From Clostridiaceae bacterium (GTDB taxonomy: Bacteria; Bacillota; Clostridia; DSM-8532): a stretch of 64,000 nt of DNA. Under the pieces are notes generated by a model, which had not been told where the DNA came from, made no database searches, and saw only the letters and a list, made by a program, of their open reading frames with translations. Both the position numbers and the translations under genes were made by a program. The stretch lies in contig JAAYKJ010000215.1 of the NCBI GenBank assembly GCA_012522505.1, positions 31,559 through 95,558 on the forward strand. Reading direction: 5' to 3'. Shown piece by piece: positions 15,759 to 26,474 of the stretch. Within the stretch, counting starts at the first letter, position 1, and each line of letters begins with the position of its first letter.

Positions 15759-17582
15759 TCAGCTGTTTTTCTTTTTACCCTTGGCCCTGAGATTTGCATC
15801 CAGTATTTTTTTTCTAAGCCTTATATTCTTCGGTGTAATCTCTACAAGCTCATCATCCGCAATAAATTCAAGGCAGGCCTCAAGGCTCATATTCCTGGGC
15901 GGAACAAGCCTTAATGCTTCGTCGGAACCCGCGGCCCGTATGTTGGAGACATGCTTTTTCTTGCATACATTTATGACCAGATCATCCGTTCTGGCACTTT
16001 CACCAACAATCATACCCTCATACACCTGCTGCCCGGGACCAATAAACAAAGTGCCCCGTTCCTGTGCATTATATAGCCCATAGGAAATAGCTTCCCCGGT
16101 TTCCCATGCTATCAGTGACCCGCGGGTTCTGCCGCGGACTTCCCCTTTGAACGGTTCATAGCCATGAAAAACATGATTCATTATACCATTTCCCCTTGTA
16201 TCAGTCAAAAATTCGGAGCGGAATCCAATCAGCCCTCTGGCAGGAATTTTGTACTCCAATCTGGTTAATCCCTGACTGGGAGTGTGCATATTCGCAATTT
16301 CGCCTCTTCGTGCTCCCAGTTTTTCCATAACAGAGCCCATATATTCCTCAGGAACGTCAATGATCAAATATTCAATCGGTTCATACAACTCACCATCGAT
16401 CATTTTGGTGATAACCTCAGGTTTGGAAACCTGAAATTCATATCCCTCCCTGCGCATGGTTTCAATCAGAATGGCCAGATGAAGTTCTCCTCTGCCCGAA
16501 ACTTTGAAGTTATCCGGGGAATCCGTTTGTTCCACCTTCAGACTCAAATTTGTTTCCTTTTCCTTGAAAAGCCTGCTGCGAAGATGCCTTGAGGTTACAT
16601 ACACTCCTTCCTTCCCTGCGAAAGGACTGTTGTTCACCACAAATTGCATGGAAATCGTGGGCTCATCCAAATCGATAAATGGCAATGGTTCCGGATACTC
16701 CAGGTCACATATGGTTTCTCCGATAGTGATATCCTCTGCCCCTGTCAGGCAGACGATTTCTCCTGCCTGGGCTTGTTCCACATCGGTGCGCTTCAACCCG
16801 GTGAAGATCTGTAGTGTTCCCACTTTTACTTGCTCGGTAGACCCGTCCTTTCTGCACACTACCACTTTTTGGCCTTTGGTGATTTTGCCTCTTTCGATAC
16901 GGCCGATGGCAATTGTCCCAACATACTCATCAAAATCCAGCGATGAGATCAACAGCTGAAGAGGTTCTTCCACCTCCCCTTTGGGTGCAGGAACATACTT
17001 TATGATTGTATCGAAAAGTACAGACAGATCATGGGGTTCATCTGCGGAATCCAAATAAGCAAGCCCATCCCTGCCAGAAGCATAAACAACCGGAAATTCA
17101 AGCTGATCTTCGTTGGCTTCCAGCTCAATGAAAAGATCCAGTATTTCGTCGATCACCTCTTGAGAGCGTGCCTCCCTGCGATCGACTTTATTGATCACAA
17201 CAATGGGCTTCAAGTCTAAATTTAAAGCTTTCTGCAGAACAAACCTGGTTTGGGGCATTGGTCCTTCAAAGGCATCAACCAGCAATAGAACCCCGTCAAC
17301 CATTTTTAAAATTCGTTCCACTTCACCGCCAAAATCAGCATGTCCGGGGGTATCCACTATATTGATACGGATTCCTTTATATTGAACGGCTGTGTTTTTT
17401 GACATGATCGTAATTCCCTTCTCCCGTTCAAGATCGTTGGAATCCATCACTCGTTCCAAAACCTTTTCATTTTCCCTGAATATACCGCTCTGTTTTAACA
17501 TGGCATCAACCAGTGTTGTTTTCCCATGGTCGACATGAGCAATGATTGCAATATTTCTTATGTCATTACGAAACGCCGGCAT
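15759..17582 (-). CDS. typA: Translational GTPase TypA/BipA
   Basis: This 607-residue ribosome-binding GTPase is related to EF-G and assists ribosome assembly and stress responses. The G motifs are clear: [10 protein letters not shown] (G1), [11 protein letters not shown] (G3) and NKVD (G4), within the first 135 residues. Domain II, an EF-G-like domain V region and the BipA-specific C-terminal domain ([25 protein letters not shown]) follow. Length and motif order are standard. It ends in a Lys-rich tail (RAKGKKKNS). It is followed by mltG in the same direction, and the region upstream is a 240-bp gap. Confidence 0.96.
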   Translation of the reverse strand: MPAFRNDIRNIAIIAHVDHGKTTLVDAMLKQSGIFRENEKVLERVMDSNDLEREKGITIMSKNTAVQYKGIRINIVDTPGHADFGGEVERILKMVDGVLLLVDAFEGPMPQTRFVLQKALNLDLKPIVVINKVDRREARSQEVIDEILDLFIELEANEDQLEFPVVYASGRDGLAYLDSADEPHDLSVLFDTIIKYVPAPKGEVEEPLQLLISSLDFDEYVGTIAIGRIERGKITKGQKVVVCRKDGSTEQVKVGTLQIFTGLKRTDVEQAQAGEIVCLTGAEDITIGETICDLEYPEPLPFIDLDEPTISMQFVVNNSPFAGKEGVYVTSRHLRSRLFKEKETNLSLKVEQTDSPDNFKVSGRGELHLAILIETMRREGYEFQVSKPEVITKMIDGELYEPIEYLIIDVPEEYMGSVMEKLGARRGEIANMHTPSQGLTRLEYKIPARGLIGFRSEFLTDTRGNGIMNHVFHGYEPFKGEVRGRTRGSLIAWETGEAISYGLYNAQERGTLFIGPGQQVYEGMIVGESARTDDLVINVCKKKHVSNIRAAGSDEALRLVPPRNMSLEACLEFIADDELVEITPKNIRLRKKILDANLRAKGKKKNS

Positions 17583-17749
17583 TCTTTCACTCCCTTACAT
17601 CACTTTTCCCATTCTAATCTTATGGATAAGGGATTGTCAATAAATTTTTCATGAAAAATCTCATCAGTACCGTATCAGACACCGGGATTAACACTGGATT
17701 TCAAAACACCCAAAGACATGTTTGAGACTTAAAAAACCAAGGGTAACAG

Positions 17750-17776
17750 AAGTGGGCAAGCCTTGGCTTGCCCCAC
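17750..17776 (-). terminator. Hairpin downstream of the transglutaminase gene
   Basis: AGTGGGCAAGCC-TT-GGCTTGCCCCACT is a long GC-rich dyad with one bulge, about 50 bp beyond the stop of the transglutaminase-domain gene. On the minus strand TCTGTTACCC follows, a weak U-tract. The rest of the 240-bp gap before typA shows no gene. Confidence 0.5.
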
Positions 17777-17824
17777 TAATGAACCGATATTGATTTGAAA
17801 GGATTCGACAAGATGCTGCCTGAG

Positions 17825-20416
17825 CTAACCGCGAAATAGCAGGCCACGGAGCAGAATCCTACGGAAAAAGTACATCGTACGTCCCGTTTTGATCCTTGCT
17901 TCCCCTGCAAAATCGAAAATCTTCTTCTTCTGCTTATTTTTGTCAGGAGCATGCGCTCCAAAGCGGACGCTGTAAAAAACATCAACCATCTCGGCCATAG
18001 TCATATGAGTAAACTGAAACCGTTCATCAACCCGCTTGGCATAATCCTTTGGCGTCTCACCAAGGCGTACTTCACACCCGGCCTGACACAGAAGGGTGAC
18101 AAGGTGCCTGTAAAGCCAGATAACACTTTTTTGTGGTGACATCATGTTCAGGATCAGACGCCGAATCAGCACAAACAACAGGTTGAGAAGCATGACAAAC
18201 AGAATAGCCACAACAAAACAGATGAAAATCGTTACTGTGGTAACTTCCCTGCCCTCATCGTTCTGCAAATCAATATTGATGTTCGGATTATAGGATAATT
18301 GCGATGACGGTTCCTCGAATTCCATTGGTATCCTCTCATAGTTTCCTTCACCGGAGCTCTCTGTTAGGCTGACCAAATAATTCATAGCACCGGCAAAGGT
18401 GCTGGTGGGCTCGAAAGTTACCCATCCTACGCCTTCCAGATAAACCTCTGTCCATGCATGGGCATTTTGATTGGTAACATGGTAATAACCGTTTTCATCA
18501 GGTTTCTCGGGCATGGCAAATCCTTCAACATACCTGGCTGGTATCCCCAGTGCTCTGGTCAGGATACATAGTGCACTGGCATAATAAGAACAATACCCTT
18601 CTTTCCCTTCGAAAAGGAAATAATCTACAAAATCTTGATCTTCCGGAGGGGTTTGTGGCGTAAGTGTATATGTATAGTTATTCTGTAGATATTCCTCCAA
18701 TGCCTTCACTTTGGAATATGTCGTTGAATGGTCTTGAGTCAGCATCATTGCAAAGTCCAGTACCCGTTGCGGGGTTTCTTCAGGGATCTGCGTATACAGC
18801 TGATATACTTCATTCCGGTGTCGTTCCAGGTCCCGATAAACCTGCAACAAATTCTTAAGATCTATTTGCATGGTCCCCACATTGGTAATATCACTTTGTT
18901 CCAACTGTTCGAAGAACTTTTGGTTGTTTTCGTTAAATCGTCGGTATATCCCTGGTTTGCTCATGTTAAAATAATTTTCCATAACCTTCATGCCATAAGC
19001 AGGCTGAATATAATCATATTTATATTGGCTATCCCCAGCCAACCTTCTGTCAGCTTGAAAAATGCCATCAAAACTCTCTTTAATAATATATTTTTCGTCT
19101 CTTAACCCGAGTATCGGCTGGTATAATTTTAATGGAGTAAACAATGATTTCGTTCGTACATTAAGATGTCTTATTGTGAGTTCTTTCTGAGGATGTATGG
19201 TTGACAGAAGGCCGGGCATATGATCCTCCCGCACAAAATCCAGATATTGATCGGGGGTAATGGTTTCAAGCTTTCTTAATGAAGTCGTTTCATCACTGCC
19301 TACAGAAAAAGCAGCATTACCCTCTTCCTCTGCAAAACCGTCTCTGCTGTGTTCTGGTAAAGTGGGGCCATTCTTCAGTATTTGCTCGATCGTTTCCACA
19401 CCCCAGATTTCCATATCGATTGCCGTGGCTTTCCAACCATAGCGAAGCTCACGATGGTCCAACGTTCTGTCGCTCAGATAGTCCTGCCCTGATTTATCAC
19501 TTGCTTCCCAGCCAAGCCCGGTATACTGATCATAAACCGCTCCCCTCAAATAAACCCTTGCCGGCGCCTTAACAACCATGACAGGGGTATAATCTGGCCT
19601 TACAGGCCCTCCTAGCTTGGAGGGATCCCCAAACCCGGTATTGGCCAGAGAAAAATGGTCATATCGGTCAATGTCGAATTTCATGGAAATATCCCAGTAC
19701 CAATCATTGATTTTTTCATCAAGCCAGGGCCATTGGATGGGTAATTCACTGAACGAAAAGGTGGCTGTGATCAACAAAACCACGAGGGCAACCGGTATAA
19801 AATAGACCAGTGCGCTTGTATCGGAAGGGATCCCTTTTCGAACAGAGGCCTTTTCTCTGTGAAGGATGTATTTGTGATAGATGAAGCATACGATTGCCAC
19901 GGTGATGAAAACATAAAAGGACATCTTATCCACATGACGAAACATTCCCCAAAGGCACATAAAAAGAACAAATCCAGGAGTAATCAGCCAATAAAACCGA
20001 AATCGTGGCACAAGAGAATAATAAACTGGGATGGCCACCACAAGCGAAAAAAGCCCAACAGACAGCATTAGGGAACCCGTAGAAATCGTTTCGTTGTAAT
20101 ACCCTGTTCCTACCTGATACATAACCTGACCCAATGAAATCACAGAACCAAAGGTTTGTTGAAGATTGGCAGTTCCATCCCGCAATAGAAGGTATGCTGC
20201 AAAGCCAATGCCCAGACCAACAGTGCAATAGAAAACAATACGCCCGGGGCGCGTATTAACAAGAAAGTAAAACAGAATGGCTGCCAGGGCAAAAAGAAAC
20301 AACTGCCATCCGTTTACAGGAATATGCATCGGCACCGTTGCCGCTTTCAGAATGGCATAGAGATAGAACACACCTGTTAACCCCAGAAAAAATTGATTTC
20401 TGTAGTCCTTTTTCAT
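17825..20416 (-). CDS. Membrane transglutaminase-like protein (TgpA/DUF3488 type)
   Basis: The 863-residue membrane protein has about seven hydrophobic helices in its first 220 residues, a large extracytoplasmic part and a transglutaminase-like core. The core carries the triad Cys in EGYCSYYASALC near residue 606, His in QNAHAWTEVY near 649 and the Asp/Glu position in VTFEPT. One further membrane helix (about residues 740-765) and a cytoplasmic DUF4129-like tail follow. The natural substrate of such proteins is not established. GGAGAG before the ATG at 20416 fixes the start. It follows the DUF58 and MoxR genes closely, and this trio is a widely conserved operon. Confidence 0.88.
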   Translation of the reverse strand: MKKDYRNQFFLGLTGVFYLYAILKAATVPMHIPVNGWQLFLFALAAILFYFLVNTRPGRIVFYCTVGLGIGFAAYLLLRDGTANLQQTFGSVISLGQVMYQVGTGYYNETISTGSLMLSVGLFSLVVAIPVYYSLVPRFRFYWLITPGFVLFMCLWGMFRHVDKMSFYVFITVAIVCFIYHKYILHREKASVRKGIPSDTSALVYFIPVALVVLLITATFSFSELPIQWPWLDEKINDWYWDISMKFDIDRYDHFSLANTGFGDPSKLGGPVRPDYTPVMVVKAPARVYLRGAVYDQYTGLGWEASDKSGQDYLSDRTLDHRELRYGWKATAIDMEIWGVETIEQILKNGPTLPEHSRDGFAEEEGNAAFSVGSDETTSLRKLETITPDQYLDFVREDHMPGLLSTIHPQKELTIRHLNVRTKSLFTPLKLYQPILGLRDEKYIIKESFDGIFQADRRLAGDSQYKYDYIQPAYGMKVMENYFNMSKPGIYRRFNENNQKFFEQLEQSDITNVGTMQIDLKNLLQVYRDLERHRNEVYQLYTQIPEETPQRVLDFAMMLTQDHSTTYSKVKALEEYLQNNYTYTLTPQTPPEDQDFVDYFLFEGKEGYCSYYASALCILTRALGIPARYVEGFAMPEKPDENGYYHVTNQNAHAWTEVYLEGVGWVTFEPTSTFAGAMNYLVSLTESSGEGNYERIPMEFEEPSSQLSYNPNINIDLQNDEGREVTTVTIFICFVVAILFVMLLNLLFVLIRRLILNMMSPQKSVIWLYRHLVTLLCQAGCEVRLGETPKDYAKRVDERFQFTHMTMAEMVDVFYSVRFGAHAPDKNKQKKKIFDFAGEARIKTGRTMYFFRRILLRGLLFRG

Positions 20417-20430
20417 CAGATTTCTCTCCT

Positions 20431-21636
20431 TCATCCTGCTGTCTGCTTATTAACATCGCCAACCTTCAGGTTTTTAAACAAATGTATTACCCTGATCCCC
20501 AGTTCGGGCATTTCTTCTTCGAGCGCTTTTTCAACCTCGTGCTTCATATCCCCATCGAAAACTTCACAATAAAACAGTGAAACATCATGTCCGTTGGCAT
20601 GCATTTTTTGAAGGCCGTCCAGGTGATTTTCGTCAACGACAGGCGTAAAAACCATCACGCTTTGCTTTTCTGGTATGCTGTCAATAAAGGTTCTCATCAT
20701 CTCCTCAAAGGAAACCTTCTGATCAAATGGCATAAAGGACAGCAATTCGTATAGCTGTTCAAACCCATTCATATTGGAAAATTCAAGCGTAACCTGATCA
20801 CTTCTGAAAAAGCAAAGCTTTAGAGCAATTCCCGTACTTAAGAATACCCTTGCCAGTGACACAAGAACCTCTATCGTTCTGTCTTCTATTTTCAAAACCT
20901 CTTCTGCCTCCCCGACAATTTCTTCGAGGTTCAGCATCACCCAAAATTCCTTTTCGGAGGAAGCATTGGTTTCCTTTATCATCCATTTGTGAAATTTCGA
21001 CGAAAGCTTCCAATGGATTTTTTTCAGGCTATCACCGAATATATACTCCCGGATGTCGCGGATTTCGGTATGACCGATATTTTTTCTCTGGGATAAATAC
21101 TCATTATCGGATAGCCTGATATAGGGAATTTCCAGTTCCTCCAGCGGTAAAATGCGAGGGTAAACTCTGATCAGTTTTGTTTCCTCGGGTAAATACCGTA
21201 AGCAGAACAGATTAAGAAAGTCCCGTACTTCAATTTTGGATATGCCGATTTTATATTTCCCTCTGTACAGGATTGGAACATTGAAATGAAATGCCTGCTG
21301 GGAAAATGGCTTTAGTGTAAGTTGCTCATTTCTCATGTCTTTGATCAGCATCTGACCTTCCATATGCATATAAACAGTAAAATAAAGAATATGCAGCGGT
21401 GTTCCGTTATGGATGGTCATGGTATAATCCAGAACCTCACCCTTCTGGTATTCACGCTTGTTGATTTTCTCACCGTATCGGAAAGCATTGTAGACGATGA
21501 CCAAGTATATGAAAGAAATGATTGGAAGCATCAGGACAATGTAAAAAAGCGTATACGGAAAGAAGCCGCCATCAAAATATATATAGACCAAAGACAAAAA
21601 CAACAGGATGCCATATCCGATTCTATTTCTTTTCAT
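20431..21636 (-). CDS. DUF58 domain protein
   Basis: The 401-residue protein has two N-terminal membrane helices, then a soluble region with the DUF58 signature DIREYIFGDSLKKIHWKLSS near residue 200. A von Willebrand factor A-like fold follows, read from VMVFTPVVDENH. Proteins of this family are encoded with MoxR ATPases, which are thought to act as chaperones for vWA-type partners; the actual client is unknown. It lies between moxR (27 bp upstream) and the transglutaminase gene, whose chosen start lies 14 bp beyond its stop, so one mRNA is likely. AAGGAGGAAGCC precedes the ATG. Confidence 0.87.
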   Translation of the reverse strand: MKRNRIGYGILLFLSLVYIYFDGGFFPYTLFYIVLMLPIISFIYLVIVYNAFRYGEKINKREYQKGEVLDYTMTIHNGTPLHILYFTVYMHMEGQMLIKDMRNEQLTLKPFSQQAFHFNVPILYRGKYKIGISKIEVRDFLNLFCLRYLPEETKLIRVYPRILPLEELEIPYIRLSDNEYLSQRKNIGHTEIRDIREYIFGDSLKKIHWKLSSKFHKWMIKETNASSEKEFWVMLNLEEIVGEAEEVLKIEDRTIEVLVSLARVFLSTGIALKLCFFRSDQVTLEFSNMNGFEQLYELLSFMPFDQKVSFEEMMRTFIDSIPEKQSVMVFTPVVDENHLDGLQKMHANGHDVSLFYCEVFDGDMKHEVEKALEEEMPELGIRVIHLFKNLKVGDVNKQTAG

Positions 21637-21663
21637 GGCTTCCTCCTTATCTTCTGTTCTCCA

Positions 21664-22596
21664 TCAGGAAGGTACCCTTATTTTTGAGAGGAGATCTGAA
21701 AGAATGCTTTCAGTAGTAACCTTGCGGATACGTGCTTCCTGCCGCAGGATCATCCGGTGGGACAACACCGGGATTACAAGGTTTTTCACATCATCTGGCG
21801 TAACATAATCCCTTCCCATATACATTGCCAATGCCTGTGAAGCCCGCATCAAATAAATGGAAGCCCTTGGGCTGCAGCCCAAAATAACTTGCTCCTGACG
21901 ACGCGTGCTTTGAACGATATCAACAATATATTCGCCGATAGCACGCTCTACGCGGACAGCCCTAACCTGCCTGCGCAGTTGTATAACCTGTTCGCCACTT
22001 GCCACTGCTTGCAGCTCATGCAGCGGGTTGTGCTCTTGAAAACGGAATAGAATATTCACTTCATCTTCCATGTCGGGGTATCCCATGGTCACCTTCATTA
22101 AGAAACGATCCAACTGGGCTTCGGGCAACGGATAGGTACCCATATATTCAACTGGGTTTTGTGTAGCAATAACCATGAACGGATCAGGTACCGAATAGGT
22201 GGCTCCATCCACTGTAACCTGCCTTTCTTCCATAACCTCCAGCATGCTGGCCTGGGTTTTGGGTGATGTGCGGTTGATCTCATCGGCCAGAATAATATGA
22301 CTCATAATGCTGCCCTGTTTGTATTCAAATTCACTGGTTTTGGGGTTGAACATTGAAAACCCGGTTATGTCTGAGGGCAGAATATCCGGAGTGAACTGAA
22401 TCCGGTTAAAGGTTACCCCAATAGATTTCGCAAGGGCATAAGCCATCGTTGTCTTCCCTATGCCTGGCACATCTTCTATCAAGACATGCCCGCCAGCGGC
22501 CAAACATACGACCATCAGCTTTGCAGCCCCACTTTGGCCGACCATGACCTTCCCCATATTTTCTACAATCGTTTGCATTACAGACTTATTCTCCAT
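21664..22596 (-). CDS. MoxR-family AAA+ ATPase
   Basis: The 310-residue AAA+ ATPase has Walker A DVPGIGKTTMAY near residue 42, Walker B ILADEINR near 107, sensor 1 in VIATQNPVEYMGTYPLPEAQ and a C-terminal lid ending near ESILSDLL. MoxR proteins are linked to assembly or activation of vWA-domain partners. It is the first gene of the MoxR-DUF58-transglutaminase operon. GGGGGTTAAAAT precedes the start. An extended -10 element (TGATACAAT on the minus strand, about 22778-22785) lies about 180 bp upstream as a candidate promoter, with a poor -35. Confidence 0.92.
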   Translation of the reverse strand: MENKSVMQTIVENMGKVMVGQSGAAKLMVVCLAAGGHVLIEDVPGIGKTTMAYALAKSIGVTFNRIQFTPDILPSDITGFSMFNPKTSEFEYKQGSIMSHIILADEINRTSPKTQASMLEVMEERQVTVDGATYSVPDPFMVIATQNPVEYMGTYPLPEAQLDRFLMKVTMGYPDMEDEVNILFRFQEHNPLHELQAVASGEQVIQLRRQVRAVRVERAIGEYIVDIVQSTRRQEQVILGCSPRASIYLMRASQALAMYMGRDYVTPDDVKNLVIPVLSHRMILRQEARIRKVTTESILSDLLSKIRVPS

Positions 22597-22908
22597 ATTT
22601 TAACCCCCGTTCATTAATTTCCAGTGTATGCCCGATGCTTGTACTATTCCGGATAATTCCAGTTTTATGCTTTCATTTATTTGTGCGATTGAAAGTATGC
22701 GGAACAAAGAAGACCCATTTGGTTTAATTAAGAATACAAACTCTGAAGTAGACCATCCCAAAAAAGGTTACTGAATTATTGTATCATAGGATAATATTGT
22801 CAGACATCGGCAAAAATTAACGAAAAATACAGCTTAATTTTGTTATCATCCCTATTGCAGAGCAAACCTGCGATGACAAATCTTAGCAAATGCAGGGCTG
22901 AATAAGAC
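22597..22908. other. Gene-free AT-rich gap between moxR and murD
   Basis: No ORF, RNA gene or repeat copy is visible. The only regulatory candidate is an extended -10 element on the minus strand near 22778-22785, likely for moxR. Confidence 0.6.
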
Positions 22909-24303
22909 TTAACTTATGCCGTTGACGATCTGTTTGAAATGATTGCCCCGTTCCTGAAAATTTGGGTACATATCAAAACTGGCACTGGCGGGCGACAGCA
23001 AAACAATATCACCTGCATGGGCAAGATTATATGCTCTCTCAACAGCCTCTTGCATGCTCGTTGCCCTTACGATGGGTATGGGTTTAAAGCAACTTTTTTC
23101 AACAAAAATACGGTAGGCTTGTTCTATTTTATCTGCGGTAGCTCCAAGCAGCACCAATGCTTTTACACGTTCGTGAATAACAGGGGCCAGTTCATCATAA
23201 CAAAGGTTTTTATCATACCCGCCTGCGATCAGAACAACATTTCCAGCAAAAGCCTTGATAGAGGCAATAGTTCGGGTAGGGCTTGAACCAATGGAATCGT
23301 TGTAAAAGGAAATTCCTTTGAAGTTCCGGACAAACTCACTGCGGTGTTCTACGCCAGCAAAGGTTCTCGCAACAAAACGGACGGTATCGGTGCTGACATC
23401 GGGAGTCACTGCCAGCATGGCAGCCATCAGGTTTTCCACATTGTGCATGCCGGGAAGCCTGATTTCATGAATAGGAATGATCTCCTCTTCAATCTCCTGT
23501 TTTCTCAGAACAATCCGATTACTTCTGATGAAGGCCCCGCAAGTGCATTCTTCCCTGCTACTGAACAGTAGAAGAGAAGCCTTCACCAGCGGAATAAAGC
23601 TTTTTGTTCTGGGATTATCATAATTCAATACAATCCTGTTTGATTCGTTTTGATATTTGAAAATATTCGTCTTCGCGCTGATATACTCTTCCATAGATTT
23701 ATGTATATCAAGATGGTTCGGAGAAATGTTTGTAATAACAGCAACATCGGGGCTATGCTTCATGGTATGCAATTGAAAGCTGGACAATTCAAGCACTACC
23801 CTGTCATCAGCATTCATCTCGTGAACCCTGTCTAGAAGCGGGGTTCCGATATTCCCTCCCAGATAACAATGATAGCCTTCTTGCTTCAGCATCTCATAGA
23901 TGAGCGTTGTGGTCGTAGTTTTTCCGTCACTTCCTGTTACCGCATAGATAAAAGCAGGACACAGCTTCATAAAAGTTTCCATTTCTGAAGTGAGTTCCGC
24001 ACCATTGCTGGTTTCCCGTTGAATCTGCGGAAGGTCAAACCGCATACCCGGCGTCCTGAAAATAATATCAAAGCCGGACAATCGATCCAGATAATCCGCC
24101 CCAAGAGAAAATTCAATACCCAGCTCTTTGAATTCATCCACCAGCCCCGAAAAAGCCTGTTCCTCTTTTTTGTCGAAAACCGTTACCTCAGCCCCCCACT
24201 GAGCCAGTGTTCTGGCCAATGGTCGATTGCTGATACCAAACCCCAAAACAGCTGTGCGTTTTCCGCGAATCTCTTCACGATAGGTTTCCAGTGCCCTGTT
24301 CAT
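22909..24303 (-). CDS. murD: UDP-N-acetylmuramoyl-L-alanine-D-glutamate ligase
   Basis: This cytoplasmic enzyme adds D-glutamate to UDP-MurNAc-L-Ala with ATP in peptidoglycan precursor synthesis. The N-terminal Rossmann domain shows VLGFGISNRPLA, the ATP loop is TGSDGKTTTTTLIYEML near residue 122, and the Mur ligase signatures NISPNHLDIH and GVEHRSEFV, then FYNDSIGSSP, are intact. The length of 464 aa is usual. It stands alone rather than in a dcw cluster, with convergent-free gaps on both sides. GGAAGGCA lies before the ATG. Confidence 0.94.
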   Translation of the reverse strand: MNRALETYREEIRGKRTAVLGFGISNRPLARTLAQWGAEVTVFDKKEEQAFSGLVDEFKELGIEFSLGADYLDRLSGFDIIFRTPGMRFDLPQIQRETSNGAELTSEMETFMKLCPAFIYAVTGSDGKTTTTTLIYEMLKQEGYHCYLGGNIGTPLLDRVHEMNADDRVVLELSSFQLHTMKHSPDVAVITNISPNHLDIHKSMEEYISAKTNIFKYQNESNRIVLNYDNPRTKSFIPLVKASLLLFSSREECTCGAFIRSNRIVLRKQEIEEEIIPIHEIRLPGMHNVENLMAAMLAVTPDVSTDTVRFVARTFAGVEHRSEFVRNFKGISFYNDSIGSSPTRTIASIKAFAGNVVLIAGGYDKNLCYDELAPVIHERVKALVLLGATADKIEQAYRIFVEKSCFKPIPIVRATSMQEAVERAYNLAHAGDIVLLSPASASFDMYPNFQERGNHFKQIVNGIS

Positions 24304-24420
24304 TGCCTTCCGCCTTCCAACATCCTTTTATTGTATTCCATGCTCTGGTGTACTTTAGACACCGTTATCATTATACAATAAAAGGCAGTGAGAAAGTAGT
24401 TTTTTCGTTTATTCCCTGAC

Positions 24421-25572
24421 CTATGAGAAAAGATTTTTTAAGAACTTACCAATTCTTATGAACAATAGCTCTAAAAAGCCGGCTTTCTCCACATCCAGTG
24501 CAGTGGAAACAGGAACTTTTGCCTGTACTTGCCCCTCATGGCTGATCACGTATTCTCCCACAACCGTTCCGGGTTCCACCGGGGCCGTCAATACATCTGT
24601 AGTTAATTTCAACTCATAGGTTAACTGGTCTTTAGAATTCACCGGAATGAAAACCTCTGCACTTTCATCAAGTTTTACCGGAACGGATTTTTCCTTACCT
24701 TCTTCAACCGGTATCGAACCTACCGCGATTCCAGCTGAAACCGCCTGGGTGAATTCAAAGTTTTTAAAGCCATAGTTTAACAGTTCCTGTGCTGTCTGAA
24801 GCCTTTGCTCCTCTGATTCGGTATTCAAAACTACGGCAATCATACGAATTCCCTTTTGCTCTGCCGTGCCAACCAGACAATACCCTGCTTCGGTGGTCCA
24901 TCCGGTTTTCAGGCCATCAGCCCCGGGGAACCTGCCCAGCAATGGGTTCCGGTTATATTGATGAATATTGTTATAAGTATATTCGGTCATGGATTCAATT
25001 TCCAAAATTTCCGGGTAATCTTCAATAATACGCCTCGAAAGTACCGCAATATCCCGGGCACTCATGTAATGATCCTTTTCTGGAAGCCCGGTGGAGTTTT
25101 GAAACCGGGTATGGGTCAATCCAAGCTCAGCTGCCTTTTCGTTCATGACCCGAACAAAACTTGCTTCACTGCCATAAAGGTATTCTGCCAAGGCAATGCA
25201 ACCATCGTTTCCCGAAACAACAGAGATTCCGGTTACGATTTCCCTGTAAGGAACCTTGGTGTCCACTTCCAGAAACATTCTGGATCCTTCTGTGCGCCAA
25301 GCCTTTTCCGAGATCGGAACAAGGTCTTGCCACTGTGCCTGTCCTTTCTCTATGGCTTCAAAGGCCAAAAGCAGCGTCATGAGCTTAGTAATGCTGGCAG
25401 GAGTTTTGGACACATCCGCCTCTTTTTCATATAGAATTTTCCCGGTTGAAGCTTCCATCAGTAATGCCGATCCCGCAGCGGACTCAAACTGAGCCAGAGA
25501 TGGGAATTGAAAAGCAACAAACACAAATAACACCGATAAAAAAACAGATAAGCATTTTACTGTCATTCTCAT
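24421..25572 (-). CDS. D-alanyl-D-alanine carboxypeptidase, DacF type
   Basis: This is an exported penicillin-binding protein that trims the terminal D-Ala from peptidoglycan stem peptides. It has a signal peptide (about residues 1-28, ending PSLAQ), catalytic SITK with Ser60, SGN in VSGNDG and KTGWT, the three motifs of the S11 family. The C-terminal PBP5-like beta domain ends in an amphipathic helix (LFIRIGKFLKNLF) that probably anchors it to the membrane. I chose the ATG at 25572, 13 codons inside the track ORF, because the signal peptide then starts correctly; the binding site (GGGGTG) is distant. DacF in Bacillus is sporulation-specific; that role here is only a possibility. Confidence 0.9.
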   Translation of the reverse strand: MRMTVKCLSVFLSVLFVFVAFQFPSLAQFESAAGSALLMEASTGKILYEKEADVSKTPASITKLMTLLLAFEAIEKGQAQWQDLVPISEKAWRTEGSRMFLEVDTKVPYREIVTGISVVSGNDGCIALAEYLYGSEASFVRVMNEKAAELGLTHTRFQNSTGLPEKDHYMSARDIAVLSRRIIEDYPEILEIESMTEYTYNNIHQYNRNPLLGRFPGADGLKTGWTTEAGYCLVGTAEQKGIRMIAVVLNTESEEQRLQTAQELLNYGFKNFEFTQAVSAGIAVGSIPVEEGKEKSVPVKLDESAEVFIPVNSKDQLTYELKLTTDVLTAPVEPGTVVGEYVISHEGQVQAKVPVSTALDVEKAGFLELLFIRIGKFLKNLFS

Positions 25573-25688
25573 ATAGATAATGGCACCCCAAATCTTATCG
25601 TATGCCTGCATTTCCGGGCAAACGTCAACATAATCTTTATAGATATTATGTTAACATTAGCCCGTCCCATTCTCAAATGTAAATTTTT

Positions 25689-26474
25689 CTATTTCGGTTG
25701 ATTTGCAGATGATCCCAGGTATTCCCCGATCAGGTCTTTAACGACTTCACCTGCAAGGATTAACCCGGCAACCGATGGTACAAAGGAAATGCTTCCGGGA
25801 ATCTGTCTTCGTGACGTACATGTCCTTTCCACCCCCGGCGGGCAGACACAGGATTCGCTGCAACTGCTGCTTTCAGTTTCAATTGGCTTTAGTGGTTCTT
25901 CCTTGGAATAAACCACCTTCAGTGAATCAATTCCACGTTTTTTCAGTTCCTTGCGCATAACCCTTGCAAGCGGGTCGACTGAGGTTTTATAGATATCCGA
26001 CACTTCAAACCGGGTGGGATCCAGTTTGTTTCCTGCTCCCATGGCACTGATGACAGGAATTCCAAGCTTTTTGGCATTCACAATCAGATCCAGTTTGGCT
26101 GTAACCGTATCAATTGCATCCACAATATAATCTTCATCTCCACGGATGATTTCCATTGCACATTCCGGCATGTAGAATCGCTTAATTGCACTGACCTCCG
26201 CTTTTGGGTTAATCTCTAGAATCCGCTCCCGCATCACTTCCACCTTTGGCCTGCCAATGGTCTTTCTGGTGGCATGAAGCTGGCGGTTGACATTTGTAAG
26301 GCACACCAGATCATCGTCAACGAGGATGAATTTGCCTACACCTGCGCGAACCAGCCCCTCCACTGCGAATGACCCCACACCGCCGATGCCATAAATGGCA
26401 ACCCTGCTGTTTTTCAGTTTCTCCAAAGCGTTCTTACCAATCAGAAGCTCTCCCCGGGAAAACTCATGAAGCAT
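25689..26474 (-). CDS. tcdA: tRNA threonylcarbamoyladenosine dehydratase, TcdA/CsdL-like
   Basis: This ThiF/E1-like enzyme cyclises threonylcarbamoyladenosine at position 37 of ANN-decoding tRNAs to ct6A, using ATP. The sequence starts with a family head (FSRGELLIGKNALEKL), then the nucleotide-binding loop IYGIGGVGSFAVEGLVRAG, LVDDDLVCLTNVNRQLHA and YIVDAIDTVTAKLDLI. A Cys-rich stretch (SSCSESCVC) follows the catalytic region, a feature seen in several family members. The start is likely the ATG at 26474, preceded by AAAGGG; the track start is a GTG three codons earlier. Length (261 aa) is normal. Confidence 0.88.
   Translation of the reverse strand: MLHEFSRGELLIGKNALEKLKNSRVAIYGIGGVGSFAVEGLVRAGVGKFILVDDDLVCLTNVNRQLHATRKTIGRPKVEVMRERILEINPKAEVSAIKRFYMPECAMEIIRGDEDYIVDAIDTVTAKLDLIVNAKKLGIPVISAMGAGNKLDPTRFEVSDIYKTSVDPLARVMRKELKKRGIDSLKVVYSKEEPLKPIETESSSCSESCVCPPGVERTCTSRRQIPGSISFVPSVAGLILAGEVVKDLIGEYLGSSANQPK

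Noticed and set aside
24856-25434. Plus-strand 192-aa ORF
   Set aside because: It is a shadow of dacF with no coherent composition or start signal.
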